Assembly (NCBI RefSeq): GCF_025465275.1
Contig: NZ_JAODNK010000216.1
Coordinates: 1 to 64,000, forward strand
Origin: Nocardia sp.
GTDB taxonomy: Bacteria > Actinomycetota > Actinomycetes > Mycobacteriales > Mycobacteriaceae
Length of the DNA stretch: 64,000 nt
Direction of reading: 5' to 3'
A program made the translations under genes and the position numbers. The notes beneath the pieces were generated by a model. The model did not search any database and was not told the DNA's origin. It saw nothing but the letters and a program-made list of their open reading frames with translations. Of this stretch, positions 25,483-32,253 are shown piece after piece (position 1 is the first letter of the stretch; every line of letters starts with the position of its first letter).

Positions 25483-25527
25483 GAAACTGTGTAGCCTATA
25501 AACAGAGTGTAGACCATACACAGTTTC
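25483..25527. promoter_or_regulatory. Tandem TetR operators between regulator and exporter
   Basis: An 11-bp perfect inverted repeat (25483-25493, GAAACTGTGTA, with 25517-25527) encloses two 15-bp sites 18 bp apart. Site 25507-25521 is GTGTA-n5-TACAC; site 25489-25503 is the near copy GTGTA-n5-TAAAC. Both lie over a TATAAA stretch, so binding would block the divergent promoters. Confidence 0.7.
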
Positions 25528-25540
25528 TGATCGGGGACTC

Positions 25541-26494
25541 ATGACCACTTCCAGCGTCCGGCCCGCCATCGAAGTGTCCGGGCTGACCAAATCCTTCGGA
25601 TCGCACGCGGTGCTGCGCGGCATCGATCTGAATGTGCCTGCGGGAACAGTCTTTTCGCTGCTCGGCCCGAACGGCGCGGGCAAGACCACCATGCTTCGGA
25701 TTCTCGCCACCCTCGGCCGGCCCGATGGGGGGCAGGTGCGGGTCGGCGGCCACGATCCCGTCCGCGAGCCCGATGCCGTGCGCGCGATCATCGGGGTGAC
25801 GGGGCAGTCCTCCGCGGTCGATCCGATCCTGACGGGGGAGGAGAACCTGCGACTCGTGGGCCGGCTGCTGCATCTCGGCGCCTCCGAAACGGCGAAGCGC
25901 ACCACACGATTGCTGAAGCAGTTCGATCTGGCCGATGCTGCCAAGAAGCGGACCGGCTCCTATTCGGGCGGCATGGTGCGCCGTCTGGATCTGGCCATGA
26001 GTCTCATGGGCGAGCCGAGCATCGTCTTCCTCGACGAGCCGACCACCGGGCTCGACCCGCGCAGCCGCCGCGAATTGTGGTCGGTCATCCGCGGTCTGGT
26101 CAGCGAGGGCGTGACCATCCTGCTCACCACCCAGTACCTGGAGGAGGCCGATCAGTTGGCGGACCGCATTGCGGTGCTCGACGACGGCCGGATCGTGGCC
26201 GAGGGCACCGCCGGCGAATTGAAGCGGCTGGCTCCCGGCGGCCACATTCGATTGAGCTTCGCCGATGAGCAGGGTCTGGCGGCGGCCGCGCGGGCGGTTC
26301 CGGCCGCGGAGGTCGATGTCGAACAGCTGGTGCTGGCGGTGCCGTCGGACGGCAGTGTCGGCGATATTCGCAGGCTGCTCGATCGTTTCGACGATCACGA
26401 TCTCACCATCGACCGATTGGCCATTCACACACCGGATCTCGACGATGTCTTCTTCGCGTTGACCGGCAATTCCTCGAAAGGCGCACAGCTGTGA
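25541..26494 (+). CDS. ABC transporter ATP-binding protein, DrrA-like
   Basis: A 317-residue ATPase of the drug-export (DRA) subfamily. Walker A GPNGAGKTT is at about residues 43-51, the signature is YSGGMVRRLDLA, Walker B is SIVFLDEPTTGLDP, and the switch His is replaced in the LLTTQYLEEAD stretch, where Q stands in the H-loop region as in many DrrA proteins. The C-terminal 80 residues form the DUF4162-like tail. ATG 25541, 14 bp after the operator. Overlaps the permease start. Confidence 0.92.
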   Translation: MTTSSVRPAIEVSGLTKSFGSHAVLRGIDLNVPAGTVFSLLGPNGAGKTTMLRILATLGRPDGGQVRVGGHDPVREPDAVRAIIGVTGQSSAVDPILTGEENLRLVGRLLHLGASETAKRTTRLLKQFDLADAAKKRTGSYSGGMVRRLDLAMSLMGEPSIVFLDEPTTGLDPRSRRELWSVIRGLVSEGVTILLTTQYLEEADQLADRIAVLDDGRIVAEGTAGELKRLAPGGHIRLSFADEQGLAAAARAVPAAEVDVEQLVLAVPSDGSVGDIRRLLDRFDDHDLTIDRLAIHTPDLDDVFFALTGNSSKGAQL

Positions 26495-27258
26495 GCACTT
26501 TGGTTCGCGCGGCCCAGGATTCGACCACCATGAACGGCCGCAATCTCCGGCATACGCTCCGCAGTCCGGACACCATGATCATGACCTTCGCGGTCCCGCT
26601 GATGATCCTGCTGATGTTCGTCTACGTCTTCGGCGGCGCGATCAATGTCAGCGGCGCGTATATCGACTATGTGGTGCCGGGAATCATCCTGCTGTGCGCG
26701 GGTTTCGGCTCCGCGTCCACGGCGGTCGGCGTCTCGACCGATATGCACAATGGCATTGTCGATCGGTTCCGCACCATGGCGGTCTCGCGCTCCGCGGTCC
26801 TCACCGGCCATGTGGTCGAGAGCGTGCTGCGCAATCTGATCACCACCGGTCTGGTGATCGTGGTCGCGGTGGTGCTCGGCTTCCGCCCCACCGCCGATCC
26901 GCTCCGCTGGCTCGCCGTGCTCGGGATACTCGCGCTGTACATTCTGGCGCTGTCCTGGCTGGCGGCCGCACTGGGGTTGCTCGCGCCGAATCCGGAGGCG
27001 GCCAATGGATTTACCTTCAGCTTCATGTTCCTGCCCTATGTCAGTAGCGCTTTCGTGCCGGTGCACACGCTGCCGACCTGGTTGCGCGGTTTCGCAGAAC
27101 ATCAGCCCGTCACCTCGATTACCGAGACCGTGCGCGGCCTGCTCATGGGCACGCCGATCGGTGACAATGCCGTGACCGCGCTGATCTGGTGTGCCGGAAT
27201 AGGTCTCGCGGGTTACCTGGCCGCCGGCGTGCTGTATCGCCGCCGCGGAATCAACTGA
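26491..27258 (+). CDS. ABC-2 type permease, DrrB-like
   Basis: A 255-residue membrane protein with six predicted helices, beginning near residue 28 (MIMTFAVPLMILLMFVYVFGG). It contains the ABC-2 signature around LGLLAPNPEAANGFTF ... LPYVSSAFVP. GTG 26491 sits in the stop of the ATPase gene (GTGA). With the ATPase it forms a two-gene exporter for hydrophobic compounds; the substrate cannot be inferred. Confidence 0.9.
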   Translation: MSTLVRAAQDSTTMNGRNLRHTLRSPDTMIMTFAVPLMILLMFVYVFGGAINVSGAYIDYVVPGIILLCAGFGSASTAVGVSTDMHNGIVDRFRTMAVSRSAVLTGHVVESVLRNLITTGLVIVVAVVLGFRPTADPLRWLAVLGILALYILALSWLAAALGLLAPNPEAANGFTFSFMFLPYVSSAFVPVHTLPTWLRGFAEHQPVTSITETVRGLLMGTPIGDNAVTALIWCAGIGLAGYLAAGVLYRRRGIN

Positions 27259-27571
27259 TTCGGGGGGATGCGACCGCACTTATCGGAGGGGCCCGGGACA
27301 TCCGGGTCTCTCCAATATTCGTCTACACGGATATGCGCATCTAACTATGAGTTAGGCGCATGTCAACCCCACGAGCCCCTCGCGTCAGGTGCATATGCGC
27401 CCAGTTGCATTGCGCCCCAAGATCATCGCCGTGACGCGGCGAGTCGGACCGGATGTGCATCTTAGGGTTGAGGTACCCACCTTCGCTCAACTCACGCCAG
27501 GGATGTTGGGTTTCGCACACTTCCTAACAAGCAATTGCTTGGGTTGATAACCTCGAAAGGGCAGGAGGACG
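27259..27571. other. Non-coding stretch with hairpins and a palindrome
   Basis: No convincing gene. A hairpin at about 27333-27361 pairs ATGCGC and CTAACT with AGTTAG and GCGCAT around a 2-base bulge, and a second ATGCGC-rich element follows. The right end holds a 14-bp palindrome and the SD of a small ORF. One 65-codon frame at 27268 lacks an SD and similarity. Confidence 0.6.
27528..27541. promoter_or_regulatory. 14-bp perfect palindrome, probable repressor site
   Basis: CAAGCAATTGCTTG is its own reverse complement. It lies about 30 bp upstream of a strong AGGAGGA SD, with TTGATAAC between them, a position suited to a TetR-type operator. The regulator is unknown. Confidence 0.55.
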
Positions 27572-27676
27572 GTGACGGGCACAGGTCGCAATGTTGCGAT
27601 GCACACGCACTGCCAGACCGGACCGCTATACGCGACCGTCGGGGACTATCAATGGGGATGTGGCCGGGGGCAATGA
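27572..27676 (+). CDS. Candidate 34-residue small ORF upstream of the acyltransferase
   Basis: A GTG at 27572 follows AGGAGGA at ideal spacing and opens a frame of 34 codons with one Cys near the middle and one near the end (HTHCQTGPLYATVGDYQWGC). No family recognised. It could be a leader peptide for the acyltransferase 87 bp downstream or a free small protein. The evidence is the SD, the promoter-like palindrome and composition only. Confidence 0.3.
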   Translation: MTGTGRNVAMHTHCQTGPLYATVGDYQWGCGRGQ

Positions 27677-27763
27677 AATTCGGCTCGACGTAGTTCGATC
27701 AGCGTCGGTGTGTGTAGTCGCGTGCCGCCCGTCTCGGCAAGGCAATACGACAGGAACACACCC

Positions 27764-28612
27764 ATGAGTAATACGACGGTACTTCCGGACCCGAACCACC
27801 CATTGCTTCCCGTGGCACGGGCCTACACCAGTTACTTCACGCCGCAGGTCACCGGCATCGAGAATCTGCCGGCATCAGGCCCGGCGCTCGTGATCGGCAA
27901 TCACTCGTCGATCTATTGGGCGCCCGAGGTGTGGATCACCTTCATGGCGGCCATGGACCGCCGCCCGAATGAGCCCACCTACGGTGTGGCGCACGAAATC
28001 CTTTTGCGCGCACCGGGTCTCGGTGAGACGCTGCGCACGTTCGGCGTGATTCCGGCCTCGCAGGAGGCGGCCACGAACGGGCTCAAGGACGGCGGCGCGG
28101 TCATGATCTACCCGGGCGGGGACTGGGAAGCGTGCCGCCCGTGGACCGATCGCGGCAAGGTCGATTTCGCCGGCCGCAAGGGCTTCATCCGGCTGGCGCT
28201 CAAGATGGGCGTGCCGGTGATCCCGGCGGTCGCCAACGGCGGCCACGATTCGATCTTCGTACTGAGCCGCGGGGAGCGCACCGCCAAACTGCTCGGGCTC
28301 GACAAGCTGGTGCGCGCCAAGGTGTTTCCGTACACCGTCGGCCTGCCCTTCGGGGTGGCGCCGATTCTGCCGCAGATCCCGCTGCCCTCGCATGTGGATG
28401 TGAGCTTTCTGCCCGCGCTGAATTGGTCGACGCAGCCGGGTGATCCGGAGGATGCGGATCTGGTCGAGGGCTACTACGAGGAGACGGTCGCGACCATGCA
28501 GACCGAGCTCGATCGGCTGCGGGCCGCGACCCCCAATCCGGTGCTGACCGGAGTGAAGAACCATGTGGCGGCACTACCTGGGCCGCTGTCGGGTCTGGCG
28601 AAGCTCTTCTAG
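27764..28612 (+). CDS. Lysophospholipid acyltransferase family protein (MGAT-like)
   Basis: A 282-residue acyltransferase. Motif I is NHSSIYW at about residues 46-52: the His is present but the usual acidic residue of NHx4D is Trp. The later motif is YPGGDWEACRP, resembling the PGG-x-x-E-A motif of monoacylglycerol/diacylglycerol-type acyltransferases. It probably acylates a lipid at the membrane, for example in triacylglycerol or wax formation, which is common in this group. ATG 28764-equivalent start at 27764 has an AGGAACA SD; an earlier in-frame codon at 27710 lacks one. Confidence 0.78.
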   Translation: MSNTTVLPDPNHPLLPVARAYTSYFTPQVTGIENLPASGPALVIGNHSSIYWAPEVWITFMAAMDRRPNEPTYGVAHEILLRAPGLGETLRTFGVIPASQEAATNGLKDGGAVMIYPGGDWEACRPWTDRGKVDFAGRKGFIRLALKMGVPVIPAVANGGHDSIFVLSRGERTAKLLGLDKLVRAKVFPYTVGLPFGVAPILPQIPLPSHVDVSFLPALNWSTQPGDPEDADLVEGYYEETVATMQTELDRLRAATPNPVLTGVKNHVAALPGPLSGLAKLF

Positions 28613-28618
28613 GTGCGA

Positions 28619-28653
28619 ATTCGGCTCTCGGAGAACTGCTCCGGGAGCCGAAT
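28619..28653 (+). terminator. Hairpin after the acyltransferase
   Basis: A 15-bp stem (28619-28633 with 28639-28653) broken only by one T-G wobble, with a 5-base loop, starting seven bases after the stop. No T-run, but stability and position suggest a terminator. Confidence 0.6.
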
Positions 28654-28806
28654 CCATGGGTGGGCACCGGCGTGCATCCCCGGTCGTTTGCCCGGTATGT
28701 GGTTAACTCGCGACAATCGTAGGGCGGAGGCGTGCCCGGCCACCGATCCCCTTCGGGCGCGTGCCGCTGTGGTCGGCGTGCCGCACGAACCGGGAGGCTG
28801 GAACTG

Positions 28807-29376
28807 ATGGTGCGTCTTGTTCATTCGGTGGTGCCGGCGCTTGCGGCTGTCGGCGCGCTGGCCGCGATCGCGGTCGTCCCGGCGGTGCTGAACGCCGTGG
28901 TGCCGACCCGGGAGACCGCCGTCGCCGCGGGCACGACCGTCACGCTGACCGCTACCGGATTCGGCTCGCTGGACGCGGGCGCGGATCCGGCCAATGCCGT
29001 CACCTTCGCGGTCCCGGAGGCAATGCGCCGCGTTGCCACCGGTGACGAGGCCAGGGCGCTGTTCCGCTCCGAGGACGGTGACACGCGGCTCGGCATCTCC
29101 GCGGTCTACGGCATTACCGACTTCGATACCGCGGGCCCGCGCATGCTGCTGCCGATACGCGCGAGCGATCCGAAAGCGCATTTCGACGGCGGCACGGTCG
29201 ATGCGGGTTCCTTCCGCGGACTGCTGTGCGTACTGCCCAAGGTGACGGGCGGGGTGTGCGCGGTAGCCAATAGCGGTGATGTCGGGGTGACGATCACCGT
29301 CAGTGGTTCGACCCCCGAGGCGGGTCGCGCGCTCATCCAGGCCGTGCTCGAATCGAGCCGGGCGGTGCAGGCATGA
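28807..29376 (+). CDS. Membrane-anchored exported protein, partner of the PrsW-like protease
   Basis: A 189-residue protein with an N-terminal hydrophobic segment (about residues 8-33: VVPALAAVGALAAIAVVPAVLNAVV), probably an uncleaved anchor or signal, and an extracytoplasmic beta-rich domain with two cysteines (LLCVLP and GVCAVA) that may pair. No domain recognised. ATG 28807 follows GGGAGG. Its stop overlaps the next start (ATGA), so it is translated together with the protease gene and is a natural candidate for a substrate or regulator. Confidence 0.7.
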   Translation: MVRLVHSVVPALAAVGALAAIAVVPAVLNAVVPTRETAVAAGTTVTLTATGFGSLDAGADPANAVTFAVPEAMRRVATGDEARALFRSEDGDTRLGISAVYGITDFDTAGPRMLLPIRASDPKAHFDGGTVDAGSFRGLLCVLPKVTGGVCAVANSGDVGVTITVSGSTPEAGRALIQAVLESSRAVQA

Positions 29377-30446
29377 GTTGGTTCCAGCCGCGGTCGGCAC
29401 TGTTCTGGGTGTACTGCTGCGCGGTGGTCCTCGGGCCGCTGTGGTTCGTGATCCAGGCGGCGGGCCTGTTCTGGTTCGGTGGCACGCCGGCGCTGGTGGC
29501 GCTGCCGATCACCGCGCTGACCCTGTTCGTCTTCGGCGCGATCCTGTTCGCGCTGGACCCGTTTCGGGCCCGCCGCAGGCTGGTCGCACCGATTGTCATG
29601 GGGTTCCTCTGGGGTGTCACCGTCTGGCCGGGGATGGCGCTGTGGGCCAATGACAATGTGACCGCCGTGATCACGAATCTGGCGGGGGACCGGTTCGCCA
29701 TCAGCTGGCAGTCCGCTATTGCCGCGCCCATCGACGAGGAGTTCATCAAGGTCATCGGTATCGCGGTGGTCGCCGTGCTGTTCCGCCCGCTGCTGAGCCG
29801 TCCCATGCACGGTCTGCTGATCGGTGGCTTCGTGGGCCTGGGTGCGCAGATCGCCGAGGACGTGCTCTACAGCGCGCAGACCGCGCTGGCCGCGCCGCAG
29901 AATCCGGTGGGCGATGTGCTCATCGTGGCGGTGCTGCGCCTGGTCACCGCCTTCACCTCGCACTGGGCGATGTCGGCGCTTGCCGGTGTCGGCGTTGTCC
30001 TGCTGCTGATCCGGACCGATCGTTCCTGGGGTTGGCGGGTGGGTGTTTTCGCCCTCTTCTACGGTCTGGCCGTCGCCATGCACGCCATCTTCGACGCGCC
30101 CCGGCCGAACGGTCCCGCCTGGCTGGTGATATTGCTGCCGATCGTCGTCGATCTGATCATCTTCAGCCTGGCCTACCGCTGGGTGCTCGGCACCGAGCGG
30201 AAATGGCTGCGCGCCACCATTTCCCACCCGATCGCCCGCCCGCTGGGCGCGGAAGCTCAACTGGCGCAGCTGCTTACCCGCCGTAGTCGGCGTAGAGCCC
30301 GTGCCGGTCTTCGGTATTCGATGCGGATGGGGCGTCCGCAGGCTCGTCGTTTCGAGCGTGATCTGATCGATCGGGTCACGGCGCTGTCGGATTATCGGCC
30401 GCCTGTGCACCCCGTCTGGAACTATCAGCAAACTATGCCGCGCTGA
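29373..30446 (+). CDS. PrsW-family intramembrane metalloprotease
   Basis: A 357-residue protein with about eight to nine membrane helices. The PrsW motifs are present: PIDEEFIK (EExxK-like), GLGAQIAEDVLY carrying the second conserved Glu, SHWAMSALAG with a His, and AMHAIFD (HxxxD). PrsW of Bacillus cleaves the anti-sigma factor RsiW. Here no sigma/anti-sigma pair is adjacent; instead the upstream exported protein is translationally coupled. The C-terminal 70 residues are basic and cytoplasmic. Confidence 0.85.
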   Translation: MSWFQPRSALFWVYCCAVVLGPLWFVIQAAGLFWFGGTPALVALPITALTLFVFGAILFALDPFRARRRLVAPIVMGFLWGVTVWPGMALWANDNVTAVITNLAGDRFAISWQSAIAAPIDEEFIKVIGIAVVAVLFRPLLSRPMHGLLIGGFVGLGAQIAEDVLYSAQTALAAPQNPVGDVLIVAVLRLVTAFTSHWAMSALAGVGVVLLLIRTDRSWGWRVGVFALFYGLAVAMHAIFDAPRPNGPAWLVILLPIVVDLIIFSLAYRWVLGTERKWLRATISHPIARPLGAEAQLAQLLTRRSRRRARAGLRYSMRMGRPQARRFERDLIDRVTALSDYRPPVHPVWNYQQTMPR

Positions 30447-30521
30447 CTCCTCGTGGTCCGCGACCATCCAGTGTGGAAAATCATGAGCGCGCCGGTTGCC
30501 TGCTAGTAGCGCACTGAGCGC

Positions 30522-30527
30522 TAGCTT
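30522..30527 (+). promoter_or_regulatory. -10 box, probable leaderless start of the GNAT-like gene
   Basis: TAGCTT ends 7 bases before ATG 30535. A 6-bp inverted repeat (TAGCGC-n5-GCGCTA) lies immediately upstream and overlaps it, so a repressor site is possible. Confidence 0.45.
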
Positions 30528-30534
30528 GGTTGGT

Positions 30535-31401
30535 ATGAGTGACGGCAATTCGCTACCCCATCCGCAGGGGTCCGATCATGCACAGGAGTTACTGGACCGA
30601 CGCCAGCAAGCCCTGTGCAACTATCTGGCGGCCAGTGGTGATGTCGCAGCCACTCGGATCCGGGCCAATCTCGGCGGGTGGCGGCGCTGGTTGCACCGGC
30701 TGCCGGGTGCGCCGATCTCCAATGCGTCGGGTCGCCGCGATGTGCTACTGCGCGAACTGGCCCAGCACGGGGTGGGCGCCGACGATCGCCGCTGGGGTGC
30801 GCTGTCCGGCGGCTACCTGCGCAGCCGCGACGCCGTGGTCTGCCTGGAATTCACCCTCGCCGACCTCACCGCCGAATACGAGACGACCGCACCGCACTGG
30901 GTGCGGCAACTGCGAGTGATCACCGAATCGAGTGCGGACGCGCGTCCACTGGCCGCGCTCGGCGACCGTATCGCCGTCTCGGATCTCACCGAGCAGCTGC
31001 TCGCCGTGACCCGCGCCGCCCCCGACGACGGCGCGAGAACGCGACTGGCCGATCACCTGCCCGGCGTACTGCGCCCACTGCCGTCGGATATCGAAACGCT
31101 GCGCCGCAGTGACCATCTCGTCGACGTGGTGTTCGATGTGTACGCCGACACCATCAAACTCGACAACATCACCGTCAATCCCGAACTGCGCGGCACCGGC
31201 CTGGGCACCGCGACGCTACAGCACCTCTGCCGCGCCGCCGACGCCCATCACCTCTATATCGTCGGCCAGCTGGTCCCCACCTACCGCGATGACGATTCGG
31301 CCGTTCCCCGGCTGGCGGGCTGGTGCCGGCAGCACGGTTTCGCCGTCAATGAGCGCTTGGGCGGCCGCATTTCGCGCACCCCGGCCAGCGTGTCCTCGTA
31401 G
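30535..31401 (+). CDS. Protein with C-terminal GNAT-like domain
   Basis: A 288-residue protein. The first 190 residues are helical and not recognised (Arg- and Leu-rich, ASGDVAATRIRANLGGW). The last 90 look like a GNAT fold: LDNITVNPELRGTGLGTATLQHLC contains the R-x-x-G-x-G acetyl-CoA loop, and WCRQHGFAVNE the typical late helix. Substrate unknown. Start at ATG 30535 is supported by the -10 box; an upstream frame adds 13 residues without SD. Confidence 0.6.
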   Translation: MSDGNSLPHPQGSDHAQELLDRRQQALCNYLAASGDVAATRIRANLGGWRRWLHRLPGAPISNASGRRDVLLRELAQHGVGADDRRWGALSGGYLRSRDAVVCLEFTLADLTAEYETTAPHWVRQLRVITESSADARPLAALGDRIAVSDLTEQLLAVTRAAPDDGARTRLADHLPGVLRPLPSDIETLRRSDHLVDVVFDVYADTIKLDNITVNPELRGTGLGTATLQHLCRAADAHHLYIVGQLVPTYRDDDSAVPRLAGWCRQHGFAVNERLGGRISRTPASVSS

Positions 31402-31407
31402 CTCCGG

Positions 31408-32070
31408 TCAGAGCGCCTCGATGCCCTTGCCCAGCACGACGCTGCCCATGACCAGTAGCAGAATGGCCATCACCATGTGATTGTTCGACTGCAGCCAGTT
31501 CTTCAGGGAATCCAGCGTGGGCCGGATCCGCTCGGCGGCGACCTGATACCCGAGGACCGGAATGAGCACGGTGGCCGCCGCGAGCACCGTGAAGATGATC
31601 AGGGCGATGAATTCGCCACCGCCGGACAGGGTTCCGGTGCCGATGGCCACGCCGGCCGAAACGCACAGCAGCAGATTCTTCGGATTGACGGCGGACAGCA
31701 GCGCGCCGAGCCCGATGGCTTTCGGGAGGGTGACGTCATCGATGGCCTACATCCACTTCGGAGTCGACGTATCGGTGCGGGCGCGCCACTGCTTGCCCGC
31801 GAGCGCGATCAGCAGCAGGCCGAGCCCGATGCGAATCCAGCCGAAGAGCGTCGCATGCGCACCGGTGTGGCCGCCGGTATCGATGGATCCGGCCAGCAGT
31901 ACGAAGATTCCGGTGGCGATCACGATGCCGCCGACCCAGCCAACCGCGAATCCGAGGCTGGCGGCGCCCGCATTGCGCGAGAGCAACATCAGAATGAGGG
32001 CGACGATCGGGATCGGTGAGATGGCCACACCGACGGCAAGAGGTAGCAGATTCCCGATTACTGGGCCCAT
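31408..32070 (-). pseudogene. GAP-family/LysE-like membrane protein interrupted by an in-frame amber codon
   Basis: Reading leftward from ATG 32070 the frame codes a six-helix membrane protein of 220 codons: SPIPIVALILML, a conserved STPKWM stretch, then LLSAVNPKNLLL and a hydrophobic C-terminal half. A single TAG (31749-31747) stands right after PKWM, and the same frame continues without any shift to 31408. The family is about 220 residues long, so apart from the stop the gene is complete. It may be recently inactivated, or a sequencing error; no readthrough signal is evident. Confidence 0.8.
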
Positions 32071-32253
32071 GCCGGAAACATAGCCCCGGCGTGTGTAGTC
32101 GGCATCACCCATTTCGGATGACTCGGGCGTGCAGTATTTGGTAGACATGGACACACCAAGATCAAACGGGTTCACACTCAGAGCACTCCCATCCGGTAAA
32201 TTCGCCCACGCAGCAGCGTTGTTGAAGTATCGGCACTCGGTGCAGGAGGCACG

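Noticed and set aside
27268..27465. 65-codon frame after the ABC permease
   Set aside because: No SD, unusual codon use, ends in a structured non-coding stretch.
31346..31666. Frame of 106 codons opposite to the end of the GNAT-like gene
   Set aside because: Shadow of the GAP-family coding strand in another frame.
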